Part shown: in pieces, positions 25,546-36,938 of the stretch
Numbering within the stretch: the first letter of the stretch is position 1
Layout: the number at the start of each line of letters is the position of its first letter
DNA from: Dentipellis sp. KUC8613
Taxonomy: Eukaryota > Basidiomycota > Agaricomycetes > Russulales > Hericiaceae
Assembly: GCA_002286715.1 (NCBI GenBank)
Contig: NSJX01000006.1
Location: forward strand, 1 to 64,000
Length of the DNA: 64,000 bases
Direction: 5' to 3'
Notes under the pieces: model-generated
Told to the model about the DNA's origin: nothing
What the model saw: the letters and a program-made list of their open reading frames with translations, nothing else
Databases searched by the model: none
Position numbers and translations under genes: made by a program

Positions 25546-26121
25546 ATGTCTTTGACTTTTTACGAGCCTTTCTACTCGCTCTCCGACTTTGACCGCCTCT
25601 TCGAGCAGGCACTCGACGCGCGCGCCCCGAACGAGGTCGCTCAGCGCCGTGGACAGCAGGGTCAGACTAGCCTCCGACCCAGGTAGGGTTCGATTTACTT
25701 GTGCTCCCACGGGTCACGTTTCTTACTTTGAATTTGCAGGATTGATGTCCACGAGGACAAGGAGAAGAACGTCGTGACAGCAACGTTCGAGCTCCCCGGC
25801 TTGAAGAAGGAGGATGTTGACATCGAGGTCCGCAACAACGTGCTGACCGTGTCCGGCACGGCCAAGGCGGACTCGTCGCGCAAGGAGGAAGGGTACGCCG
25901 TACGCGAGAGGCGCTTCGGCAAGTTCTTCCGCCAGGTGCCGCTCCCTCAGGGTATTAAGGTGAGTTCATGATATACCGCGTGTGCGTTGGAAGAGCGATG
26001 TTTCTGACTGGCGACTTGACAGCCTGATGAGGTCAAGGCCTCCTTGGAGCACGGCATCCTGACCGTCAGCTTCCCCAGGTCTGTTCCTGAGGCAGCCTCG
26101 AAGAAGGTGGCCATTCAGTAA
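25546..26121 (+). CDS. Small heat-shock protein (Hsp20/alpha-crystallin family)
   Basis: This is an ATP-independent holdase chaperone that keeps unfolded proteins soluble under stress, normally as cytosolic oligomers. Three exons give an N-terminal arm (MSLTFYEPFYSLSDFDRLFE), then the alpha-crystallin domain from IDVHEDKEKNVVTATFELPG through GLKKEDVDIEVRNNVLTVSG and YAVRERRFGKFFRQVPLPQG, to PDEVKASLEHGILTVSFPR. The A-x-L-x-x-G-I-L motif of the family is present as ASLEHGIL. The end is VPEAASKKVAIQ, about 155 residues in all. The Hsp20 fold is complete. Clear heat-shock elements and a TATA box lie upstream. Confidence 0.95.
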
Positions 26122-26335
26122 AGTGCAGTAGGAGATGACGCCGTTCGATTGTTTGAAGATGCTGTAACAACTCTGTGTACTTGTCACTGCTTGCTGTTGT
26201 ATAATAGTAGCCTCCAATATCCGTACGCCTGTATCTGTGTCGTTGCGCTTGAATTTCGTTTCACCTTCAACGCAATGTCGTCCTATAACAAAACAAACAC
26301 TGCGCTGCTTCAAAACGAATAACTATCTTCACCCA

Positions 26336-26409
26336 TGATTCGACCCGGGCTCGAACCGGGGACCTTCTGTGTGTTAGACAGATGCGATAACCAGCTACGC
26401 CATCGAACC
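26336..26409 (-). tRNA. tRNA-Val (anticodon AAC), copy 3
   Basis: Same cloverleaf as copy 1 with a single change in the D arm (TAGCTGG instead of TAGTTGG). It diverges from TRS23 copy 1, 99 bp from its start codon. A TTTT run follows on its strand. Confidence 0.96.
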
Positions 26410-26508
26410 ACGTACCCGACCATGCGTAGTAACAGAGATATGATGGTCAGATACTGCCTGCGGCTGTCCATCTCGACGTGTTGTTGGTCTGCAACGTACA
26501 AGTCGACC

Positions 26509-27096
26509 ATGGCCATCTACGGACTTTGGGTGCGCGTTCTTGCCCATCGACACGCGATGTTTGCTTAAATGCCGTATAGGTCATCAACAAAGCAGGCGGT
26601 CTGGTCTACCAGCGTAACTTCGCCGGTGCGCAACCTCGCAGGATCCTCTTCATATCCGCTCGCTTGACGGATCGATCTCGAATGTGCTCACCGCAGAGGG
26701 CCTCGCACAGTTGACCTCCAACGAGTATCTCGTGCTTGCAGGTACGCTGCACGGCATCCACGCCATCACGACGCGTCTGTCTCCCGCCGGGGCGAGCTCT
26801 GGCGCGCACGTCATCGAGGCCGAGACGTTCAAACTGACCATCCTCCTCACGCCGACCGGTGCGGAATTCTTCCAGTCGCGAAATACTACTATGAGCTACT
26901 CACAGCCTTTTCAGGCACGAAATTCGTTCTCATCACGTCCATCGCGGAGACGGCTGCCGATACCGTGCTGAACAGAGCGTACGAGATCTACGCGGATGCA
27001 GTCATGAAGAATCCATTCCACACGCCTGAGATGCCAATCCGTACGGATGCCTTTGATACGCGCATCGCTGCGCTTGTTGCATCTGCACATCCATGA
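26509..27096 (+). CDS. TRS23: TRAPP complex subunit Trs23 (TRAPPC4), copy 1
   Basis: Trs23 is a core subunit of the TRAPP guanine-nucleotide exchange complexes that activate Ypt1/Rab1 at the Golgi. Four exons read [42 protein letters not shown] through [13 protein letters not shown], and [20 protein letters not shown] through [20 protein letters not shown], ending at 27096. The predicted length is 136 residues. The opening [12 protein letters not shown], the longin-like fold pattern, and [11 protein letters not shown] are family marks. All splice sites follow GT-AG and no stop interrupts the joined frame. A second copy at 52154-52719 differs at about nine residues. It is bracketed by tRNA-Val genes on the opposite strand. 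Confidence 0.93.
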
Positions 27097-27268
27097 TGTT
27101 CTATCTCGATGACTACCAGCTAGACGATATACCAATTTTAATCTATGGACATCTCGTCCTCGATGTGTCTTGATGTGTGTGACCTGGATAATGTTATTCA
27201 AAGGCGCAGATCATCGAGGTGAAAGCTTGAAGAAAAAAAAGAAAACAATTCCGATGTCTGACTACCAT

Positions 27269-27342
27269 TGATTCGACCCGGGCTCGAACCGGGGACCTTC
27301 TGTGTGTTAGACAGATGCGATAACCAACTACGCCATCGAACC
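27269..27342 (-). tRNA. tRNA-Val (anticodon AAC), copy 4
   Basis: Identical over 74 bases to copy 1. It is convergent with TRS23 copy 1 (172 bp past its stop codon) and lies 65 bp from the end of the kinase-like gene. A run of eight T follows on its strand. Confidence 0.97.
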
Positions 27343-27407
27343 TTGCAAATTGATGATCTTAGTGAAGCCTCAACGAGCTAATGCAAGGTGTAAGTTCCGG
27401 TAGATGA

Positions 27408-28689
27408 TCACTGGTTCCACCCGTCCTCCTCCCAAACCGACTCCTCGATCATATTAGAATGAGGGCCACCAGTGACGGACGAACGAGCACCAGCCGCCTG
27501 TCCCTTCTTAACACTCTCCTCCCATTCAGCTGCCCATTCAAACTCATCAGATCCTTCGGATGTATATGCATGGTCGAAAACGGACGCACCTAACTCTTTC
27601 AAGAGGGTCTCGTGTCTCACTATTAGTTCTGCGTCGTGGAACTCATCCCCGTATTCCTTCGCGTAATCGATATTCACGCGGAATGCCTCTCGGATTGCTT
27701 CCTCTTCTGAACACCAAGGCTCTCCAGACCCTCCGTACCCATCCCCGCAATCACCCTGGTCCTCAAGTGCAAAGCTTGCAAGCTTAAACACGTCAGAGGC
27801 GAGCTTAATGTTATAGTAGGTACCGTAGTACTCAATCTGGTCTGTATCAAACTGATAAATACTCGAGCCGCCACAAACAAGCATAGATCTACGACGTACT
27901 AGGTTTCCACAGACCCATCCGCTCACAGAAGTTCCATATCTCATCACAGTAGAAGCTTTGAGGATAGCATGCGAGTTCTCCGACAACGGGGTTGCGTGTG
28001 CGATGACATTGGTGGCCTACTTTCGCCCACTCGATGTCAAAGTCGATGATAGAGATACGGCCGTGCTCGTCTTCGAGCACGTTGTCTTCTTCTAGGTTCC
28101 CGTGCGTGATGCCTGCATCGTGCAACTTCACAACCGCATTCATGATTTTCTGTCTTCAGTTCTTATGGTGAGTAAATGTTCTGAAAGCCTGAGGCGGCAC
28201 ACGCGACGGGAGAGATGAAGATATACGGACTCACTTCATCTCGTGCGTCTGATTCCTAAAGACACCGTCCACAGGTTTCCCGCAATCCTCAAGAACGAGA
28301 CACGCCACACTCTTTCGACTTACAAAATCATCGCCGGCCAGGAAGCCGAAGCAGCGCGGCACGGCGTCGCCCTGGAGCGGCTTCAGCTGGTTCATATAGA
28401 ACGAGCCTTCAGCGTATAGGACCTTGATCGCTTCCAAGCCATATGCGACTTTGTATATCGCATTGTGCGGAAACCTTTCGTCTTGCGGTACCAGAGAATT
28501 GGCGAGCCGGCCGCGGAATAGTTGGACTTCGCCGGCGTGCCGGGTGTCGAAGAGTGCGCAATGCTCGAGCGCGAAGTAAATGGGGTTATCCTGCTGGGCC
28601 ACAGCATTGTCGGATTCGTTTGTGGAAGCCTCAGCGTCGGTCACATTGTCTGGTACGCTCGGGGTCCCCTGTGCGCCCGAATCAGACAT
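27408..28689 (-). CDS. Protein-kinase-like protein with an altered catalytic loop
   Basis: The start at 28689 gives MSDSGAQGTPSVPDNVTDAE, an acidic, Ser/Thr-rich leader. A lobe with QLFRGRLANSLVP, YKVAYGLEAIKVLYAEGSFY and SVACLVLEDCGKPV follows. After an intron comes MNAVVKLHDAGITHGNLEED with N at the usual metal-binding Asn, then GRISIIDFDIEWAKVGHQCH. This is the layout of the phosphotransferase/kinase-fold proteins that are numerous in mushroom genomes. The catalytic loop reads HGN rather than HGD, and DFD replaces DFG, so catalysis is doubtful. A further splice (GTACGT...ATACAG) joins in phase to QIEYYGTYYNIKLASDVFKL and an acidic tail ending at 27408. Substrate and role are unknown. Confidence 0.75.
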
Positions 28690-30250
28690 AGCGATGTTGC
28701 CTGTGGATCTCTGTAGGAAAGCAAGACGTTAGTCGGGCAAATCGGCACTAGAGTGTAATGGAAAGCATACCAAGCACGATCGAGGAGATTGTAAAGCCTA
28801 ACTTGCGCGATGGCGACCCTGAAGGACGGCGAGTAGGATCACAGAGCCTTCCTATCGTGGAACAATTGCAAGTCCAGGCGTCTACCAAGCATTGGTGCGG
28901 GACTTGGGAACCGGGCTATGCACGCAGACCATGGTCTTTCTGCGCAGTAATCATACCTGTCCTTGTTCTCTGTCAGTCATTTCCTCGGAGTTGCACGCGA
29001 AAGGGAAAAGAGTCGTGTTGCTATGAGCCTGAGAGAGCAGTATACAGGACGAACGGCCTCGGAGGCTGACCATTGCTGTTAGCGGCATCTTCCGGTGGAC
29101 TTCTCAGGCTTTCTGAGTCGTCCGAGGCGACCAGTCGGCCACGGTTCTCTTCCAAGTCTTGCTCACGCGAAACGCTCCATTCCGTTACATCGTCGTATTC
29201 GAAGCGTGAGCTCTTCCATGCTAAACGTGGTGTAGACCACATTCTGTTAGCTTCCTGCCATCCGGATGTGAGCTGAAGCAGGACATGCCTCACGGGGTCA
29301 CCATCACGCGTCTGTAGGTTTCGAATTCTCGAAACGTTTCGTCACAACGGCCCCAACAATGACACCCTGAAGCACCCATATGGCCCCGAACTGACCCGCT
29401 AGGTGCGCCGATGTCCTTGGATGTCAGATGGGCAGACGAAGTATGAAACCACGGTACACCCCCTGACGTCGAGCCACGTACTAACATTGATCACCTCAGG
29501 TCCTCGGCCCATGATGCCACGCCGCGAACGACGCCCGTGCATCAATGGGCATGCTCACGCGTCCTCGCCGGAGCGCATGTGTCGGCCTCACGGTCATGCG
29601 AATGCTCTCCGGATTGATATCGATGGCGACCGATAGCCTTTGAATGCGCACGGGGGCACAGTTAGGCTTCGGGCATCCAATCGCAGAGGTGCGTGCTAAG
29701 ATTTGGACGGGAATGGCAGTCGCGAGCCGGGTCGACAGCTGTCCTCAGTCTTCCTCAAAGTGCGGCTCGCACGCTCCGGTGTGCGAAGCGTGGGGCCCGA
29801 CGTGGGCCTGTGGACCGTAGCTGCCCAAGAGCGCACGCGCGTGCGCATCGTACCTGCCTCTCCCATCCGTAATTCATCTGGAAAAATGCGAAATGAATGC
29901 GCGTGGCGGATGGGTCCCTTGGAACGTTTGCGGATGCCGGCATCAAGGTCCATAGAGACCACACTGGTCTTTCGGGAATGGAGCCCTTCAAGGACTTCAT
30001 TTCGCGATATCTAATGTCACAGATTCTGACGCGTAAGTGTCCCTTTGATTGCATCTTGTTGACCTCTTATCGGTGATAGATGATGCAACGGAAGGAACGC
30101 CTCTGTGTCCGTCGGCGTAGATGGTATACATCTACGAATTCGTATCGCAAACCGAAAATTGGGATTTATTACTTACATTAAATCAATCGTAGTCCCCGCA
30201 GAGATTACATTTTCCCGTAGCATGCATGATGCAGCCTCTACGCCATCGCA
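28690..30250. other. No firm gene; possible minus-strand coding fragment
   Basis: Minus-strand codons at about 29020-29290 read HVLLQLTSGWQEANRMWSTP followed by a charged stretch. This looks more protein-like than its surroundings, but no start, splice partners or family could be found. It may be a remnant or a piece of an unrecognised gene. The rest of the stretch has only short overlapping frames. Confidence 0.35.
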
Positions 30251-33247
30251 CGTACAGTGACGTATGGTTGTAAAGGCCGAGCGTCACCTAAGGTGCGCCC
30301 CCTTCGTTCATCTCATCCATGTACCCTATTAGCCACTGCTCGGTATATGAAATATCACACCTTCCACTTTCGCATCCTACGTTCAACGGACCAGCCCTTC
30401 GAAGCCCACGGCGATATGGGCGCAGTCAGTAGCCTTGCAACACGTACATACATAAGCCACCCGCAGCCCATATGCGCCCCAAAAACACTCCGCGGGACAC
30501 CCACCGCCGCCGACGCCGACGCCCAAAACCAGGGTGCCCGCCACCGCCTCGACCGACGGGATTTTCAGGGCGGTTGCATGCATACGAGAACCGAGCGCGG
30601 AGAACAACGAGGGTGCTGGCGGCGCAGGCTGGACAAAGTGGTAGCTCCGACCGGCCTGGGCTCTAGTAACATATGCACGCAACCATCCGACCCTCTGAGT
30701 CGTTATTCCAATATCTGCCCGCCCCATTTGTGCGCCGCACACTTACTTCATCTCCGACGCACCCACACGGCCAAATACGCACCATCATGGCCACCCGGGA
30801 CGCGCGCCAGCCGGAAACGGGTAAGCAAGCAGGGTGCACCGCGGCGCAGAGTCGAGGCCCGAGGCGTTGTTGCTGTTGTTGTTACAATTGTTGTTGATTT
30901 GTTGGTCGCAATGGATACGTGACCTTGAGGCCCTGAGCTCGGGCGAACGCGTCCACCCCGTTGCTGCGTTGACGGCATGGCACCCGGCCACAGCGCGCGC
31001 CGCCCCTGCAGTGCGGGCGGGAGACGACTTTGTCCCAGACGGACGCGGTGCACGCCGCACGGTGCTGCTGGTCCATGTGTGATGCGACGCGCAGTCCACC
31101 GCCCCGCATTCGTAACCCGTAACGAGGACCGACGACGCGCTCGCGTTGCCCGCCATTGTTACGCGCGCCGCGGGTCCCCTCGCTGCCGCTGCCCCCGCCG
31201 TCGCCCGGGGTGTGACAGCCCAAAGAACAATAGCGTTCGCGAGCAGGACGATCCAGATCCAGATCGCCGTGGACCGTCGTCACAGAATTCGAAGAAAGGA
31301 AGCGCGAGTGCTGTCTTGGATCGTCGTGCACGCGTTCGCGCGTACCTGGATGTCGTGAGTCGTCGGCGTCGCTGCCGACCCGGGGCTGCTTTTGTCTTCC
31401 GGATTTGGCAGGCGCTGTGGAACGGTCGTCGAGGACCCGAACAATTGCAGGGCGCGGACGAGATCGTGCCAGTGACGGGTGGCCATGCGTGTACGGGTGT
31501 CTGAGATCGCCCAATAAGAAAGCTGTTTCAAGGCTCCGTATGCGGCGGTGGGCGAATGAATGGGCAGGGCGATAAAAATACACTGTGGGGTATCATGTAC
31601 ATTTGCGACTGAATGTCGTGGAGGAAGCTGTTCGCAGCCAGATAACGCTGATCGAATGAAGTCGTACAGAGTTGGCGAGGAAGGAAGGTAGGTATATGCA
31701 ATAACTGAGACACTGCCCCGTGCGCGTGTCTCAGCGCCGTGTTGGATCCTGTCAAACAACGAAACCCACAACTGTCAGTCCATCTGTTGGCTACGGCGCG
31801 CGCTGTCCCCAGTTCTGCCCCGTCCATCCCAGCGTCAATCGCGCGAAGTCATCAAGTCCGCATACCTTCCTAGCGTCCCGAAATACCTTCCAGTGCCAGG
31901 AACCCCAACCAAGAATAGCGCGCCCCCACGCCCCTCTGCACACCAGAAATACACGCATACATACATACCTCGCCGGCCTGCACTCGGCACCCGCAGACGA
32001 ACGCCCAGGAAGGCGGCAGAACATCCGCTGTCCAGAGGTGCACCCAGCACGGCACACGCCCGGGTCTACGGGTCCCCCGTCCGCACACTGCATGTCACGC
32101 CCCGCGCGAGCGGCGAGCGGCCTCCTCCCCTCTCCGCACGCCTCCCCTCCCCCGACGTCATGCCCCGTCATCCCGTGCGTCCTGCGCGCCCGCACAAGCC
32201 ATTCGGGCGGCCCAGAGTGCACGGCTCGCGCACGAACGTTCGTCGGCGCAGTCCAGACGGGCGGGTGCGCAGCGGCCAAGCGGATGAGTCAGCGCGGTGT
32301 ACGGGTGCGTACCGTGCTATAGCTATGTCGCGGTGGTATGTAGCTTAGTGGGTGGTCACGGAGTGTGTGCAATAGATAGCGCTAGCGCGACTGAATTGGT
32401 GGTGCGATATGCTGTGCCACTGCGGGGTCGACGTCGGGTCGCTCGCGTTATTGCGTGCTCGAGCTCCGACTCCGCGATCTCGAACCCCGCATCCGGTGGG
32501 GGCCCGGGTACCAGTGCTCGCCATTGTCGGCGTCGGTATCATCGGCCTGGACGGGCTTCTGAATCTGTAAAGCTGCAGCGTGCCTCCACATTCGTAAAGC
32601 TTGTGTATACAGTACACTCGCCTTGCTTCGACTAAGCAACAAGCTCTGAACCTACGGCCGCACCCGCCATTTCTTCCTCAGCACCCCGACACGCTCAGAC
32701 TCGTGACCTCGGACGTCCGAGCACGCACCGATCTCCGCAGTCTCGAGTAAGTCCCACCAACAAAGAGCCCCAGCTGACCCATCGTATCTGACCCGCAAGA
32801 CAAGACAACACTCAGGCCTCTGACGCGCGCGCCTGGCTCGGGCTCGTCTCTGACCCCGGTCTCGTTGGAACAAGACGGGGCAGCGGATGGATCTGGATGG
32901 CGGAACGAGAACCCAGATGTCATCGTGACGCCCTCCGCCCGCCGTCCGCCGCCATTGATACCACGCGCATGCGCCGCTCCGTGACCCCAACCCAACCCGG
33001 ATATCGATCCCGCCATAGATCTAGCGCGTCGTGTCGCGCACGCGCCCCACAATTCAATTGTGCTGCGCGCGGCGGGAGCAGATATAGCTATAGCTGTGGA
33101 TCTCGGCGTATCTCGCGCGACGGGTCGCTAGTCACTACTCAGTAGACTGCGTGATTGCGATTCCGTGCCCGGGGGGCGTGACGGTCTCGCGCTGGCGGGA
33201 CAGGGACCGCGCTTACTATAGCTTTGGGGGGGACTGACTGGTCACCT

Positions 33248-33266
33248 GCCCAGCTGGCAGCTGGGC
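33248..33266. repeat. 19-base palindrome with one central base
   Basis: Arms GCCCAGCTG and CAGCTGGGC flank a single G. The CAGCTG halves are E-box type (CANNTG). It could be a dimer-binding site; no function is shown. Confidence 0.5.
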
Positions 33267-33940
33267 GCCCTGTATCATAGACATAGACAAGAAAATGGAC
33301 GAAAAAAATGAAAATGAAAATGAAGGACGGACGGGCTGGGGCAAATTTTCGTGCCAGAAGAGTCAGGACGACGCATGCTGTCCGTAAATTTCTCGCGAGA
33401 GGCGTTGCCAGCGAGAACGTTCGTGCCATGGCCAGTGAGTCACGGTACGTGTGCTCGCGGCCCTACCTTCAATCTTCACCTAAATTTTCACCTGTGTCCG
33501 AGAGCGCCAGTGCCTGCGCTTGATTTGACAAGAAGAAATCGGAATGATGCCTGGACATGTACATGTACATGTACAGGTGCGCGCATGCAGCTCCGTAAGG
33601 ATGAACGTGCGGGAGTAGGCGTGCGCCGTGGCCTCTCAGTGGTGGATGGGCCGTCGGGACGCGGGACGCGTCGGTTCGGCCGACGCCTGATGCAGCAGCT
33701 ACCGACCCCAGGTCACGAGGTCACGAGGTCATCCTACCCCACACCGCCAGGTCCGACGCCCAAACTCTACCGCGACCTCGACCTCGAATTCGTATTTCGG
33801 TGGCCACCCATGACCTCTGCGCAGCGTTGGGTGCCTGGCGGGGGGATCAGGTAACAAGCTGAAGGACGAGGAACAGGTAAATGGGTGCGCGTTGCCTGGG
33901 ACCTGCACCTGAATCCTGAAGTTGTATGTTTTCCTCGCGA

Positions 33941-33970
33941 GAGCTTGAGCTTGAGCTTGAGCTTGAGCTT
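33941..33970. repeat. GAGCTT tandem repeat (5 copies)
   Basis: Five perfect copies of a hexamer. It is non-coding as far as can be told. Confidence 0.9.
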
Positions 33971-35644
33971 GGAGGACATTTCATATATCAATTAATCAAC
34001 TCGCCCGCCCACCCGCGGATGCACATGCGCTTCCCCACACCGGAACTTGTCAGCGTCAACGACAGCAATCTAGAAACGCGCGTCCCGTTCTGGCGTACCC
34101 GCACCCGCCGGGCCATCTGGAACTGGACTGGGATTTGACTGCTGCTGATCGCTTCCGCTTCCGCTGGGGTGCTCGCTGAGGTCTGATCAGAGGCGGGGTG
34201 GTGTTACAGTCACGGTGTGTACATTTCTCGAAGGCTCGACGGTGGACGGTGGGTACAAATTCGACGGGAGGGCGGTCTTAGTGCTTGGCGGCGCGTCGGG
34301 AGTCGGAAGGTCGGGGTCGGAGTGCACCCTATCGATATGTTCGAAGACACTTGTCGAGCTTCCTGCCTGTGAGTAAGTAAAGCAAGCGAATAAGAATCCT
34401 CATTGCGCATACCTCACACAATCCTCGCCATAGATCACCTGCCTCATCTCACCTACCGCCCTTACAGAGCCCGACCCATCCCAATCAGCACCCCCCACCC
34501 CCACCCCGCACCTCCCCAGTCACCGCGGCCGCATTGGCACTCGCACTGTCGCACTGGCATCATATCACGCGCAAGGGCGAACACCCACCCGTCCGTCATC
34601 CACCCGTCCACCATCGACATCGAGGCACGGATGGTGGCACCCGCACTCCGAGCCTAAGCCTAATCACAACCCCCCGCCAACGCATGTGCACATGTGCAGG
34701 CAAGCGACGGTTTGCCCCCGCGCCCCGTCCCGTGTCCGTGTCCGCGCCGAGATTTTTAATTAAGATCAAGATTCAGATGCCCGCCGGAGCGCTCTCCCGC
34801 CCGCTAGCGCAAATGCATATCGGCGCCTGGCCTGACGACTGTTCGTCCGATGCGAGTGGGACGTGTGATGGCGACCGCGCTACAGGTATCGTGACACTGA
34901 CACGCTGGGCTGACATGGACAGGGACGTGCCATTAGATCTGGCAGGTGCGCGGGGGCAGACCGCACGAGTGTCGAGTGTATGTACATGTTGTACGCGACA
35001 GCGACGGGGACGGTGACAGCGACGGCGGAATTGGCACGGAATCGGACGTCCCGAGCGTGCTGTGCACGAGTTCACCGACACCGACACTCAGTTTGACACG
35101 CGAGGCGAACTTGAACCTAGGTGGCAGATTCGACGTCGGTAGGACGAACAGGCTCAGGTTTGATTACTTATTTAAATAATTGTCGATGTCCCTCACGATA
35201 TCGATGGGACTGCCAAACGCCTGCGCTCGGCTGGAAATATGCGTAGTCTGCGCTGACCAGTACTGCGCTCCATATGCTTGTTCGCTATGACGATCACTAG
35301 ATCCAGGTCTAGCTGAAGCACCGTAGCACCCGAGCACCGTCCAAGACCTTCATTCAGCCACAAACAATCTATCCATACTTGACATCATCACCTTTCTCTT
35401 TCTTCCTTGGGTGTAAACATGCGCAGTATATATCCACCGCCCTCGTCGCGTTTAGTATGACGATCACCAGAAAGCGAAAGCAGAAAACAAACGAGACGGA
35501 AGACGGAAGACGGAGCAGCGTCCAACCACCGAATCCGAGCACCCGAACCCGAGCACCCGAGCACCCGAGCACTTCAACCACATCCCCGCACCCTCGCGCC
35601 CCACCTACCCACACCCTACCCTCCACCCCCGATCGCACATACGC

Positions 35645-35712
35645 ACATCCGCAGCGCACGCACATCCGCGGCGCACATCCGCGGCGCACATCCGCACGCA
35701 CGCACGCACGCA
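35645..35712. repeat. Tandem GCGCACATCCGCG units and (GCAC)n
   Basis: Imperfect 13-base units run into a CGCA tetranucleotide repeat. A (CCGAGCAC)-type repeat lies just before, at about 35535-35572. Confidence 0.75.
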
Positions 35713-36346
35713 CACGGATCGAAAATCCAAATTCGGCGCACCGAACACCCTCGAGCTCCCTGCCTCGACACACGCGATCGGGCGGGCTGTGGTGCGCACC
35801 AGAGAGAATGCAGACGGGCGATCTGGGGGTAAGCGGGCAGGTCGCAGGTCGCAGTTCTAGTTCTAGTTGGACAGACGCGTACGCCGGAGCGAGCAGTGTT
35901 ATAATAATGCCTCCGGTGATTCGGGAATCGTGATGGCCTCCAGGTTGTCACTGGAGCTACACCTGCTGGAGAGGGCGTGCAGGCCGCCTGCCGCTCAGCG
36001 CCTACGGATGCGTGCGGTCTAGACTCTACGTGGCCCGGGCTGAGCGCGTCCCCGGATGGCGAAGCTCGAAGCTCGAAGCGGGGAAATGCACACTGGGCAC
36101 TGGGCGAATACAAATGTGTGCACCAGGCGCCGAATAAGCCAAGTGCGCACTGTAAGGGACATAAGTAAATATACGCGCAATGCCCAGCTCAGGTCCACGA
36201 AGCATAGACTAGACCGTACGCGAATGAATGAATATATGATAGGTGATGTTCACTTAGAGTTGCTTACCAGTTTCTGTAATTATAGCACCCGCGCCCGGTG
36301 ATTGGGATTGATGCACCATCGTTATTCTGCACGGCTGTAGTACTCA

Positions 36347-36710
36347 CTTATCAGCGCTGAGCGTGATAAGTAAGTATGATACGAGATAAAGCATAAAGAT
36401 AAGTACGCGCACGAACGTGGACATGGACCAACAGCCGTCCTCTGCGTACCTCAGGTCCCCGTCCTTATCCAGCGAGCGCCCTTATCACGCCGACACCCAT
36501 GGCCACTCACGACTTATCTCCGTGCGTGCGGGGTGCCAGCGATAAGTTTCAGCGCTGGTCCGCGGTGGCCCGCGTCGCAGTGCACGGACGCCCGGAGGAT
36601 TGTCGCGCGAGAGCGTCCATCAGCCATCAGCCGGCCGATAGGGCAGGGCAGGGTGTGAGCCTCGAGGACAGGACCGAGCGTCCCGACGCATACGTGCCGT
36701 GCGCGATAAG
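36347..36710. promoter_or_regulatory. Cluster of eight GATAAG sites
   Basis: GATAAG or its complement CTTATC starts at 36347, 36365, 36398, 36464, 36481, 36513, 36541 and 36705; GATAAA at 36385 is a ninth near match. GATAAG is the preferred site of fungal GATA zinc-finger regulators of nitrogen, iron and light responses. With equal base frequencies about 0.2 such sites would be expected here. The cluster lies 1.1-1.5 kb upstream of the Ecl1-like gene, its nearest neighbour. Confidence 0.65.
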
Positions 36711-36902
36711 CGAGAGCCTGAGGCTGAAGTCCGAGTATGCGTTAGCACACGGAATAATGCTGCGTGGTGAACGAGCACGGCGTCATCGACGACCCGGTAT
36801 TCAGATGCAGATAGCTGTAGCATGTAACATGTAACATACTATAAGCGAGGCACGTACTTACTTATTCAGATCGCGGGGATATTCAATGATGAGTACAGCA
36901 CC

Positions 36903-36938
36903 CGAGTCCGAGTCCGAGTCCGAGTCCGAGTCCGAGTC
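36903..36938. repeat. CGAGTC tandem repeat (6 copies)
   Basis: Six perfect hexamer copies, non-coding, about 0.9 kb upstream of the Ecl1-like gene. Confidence 0.9.

Noticed and set aside
30882..31583. 233-codon minus-strand frame, and a hydrophobic segment followed by a Cys/Ser-rich stretch in another minus-strand frame near 31080-31270
   Set aside because: The hydrophobic segment resembles a signal anchor, but no start, acceptor or family could be fixed and composition is biased.
31720..32348. Overlapping 150-200 codon frames on both strands
   Set aside because: Several long frames overlap in the same DNA, all His/Pro/Arg-rich; no known family and no preferred strand.
33550..33580. ACATGT repeat as a possible telomeric or integration site
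   Set aside because: Short simple repeat only; no flanking duplication or related element.
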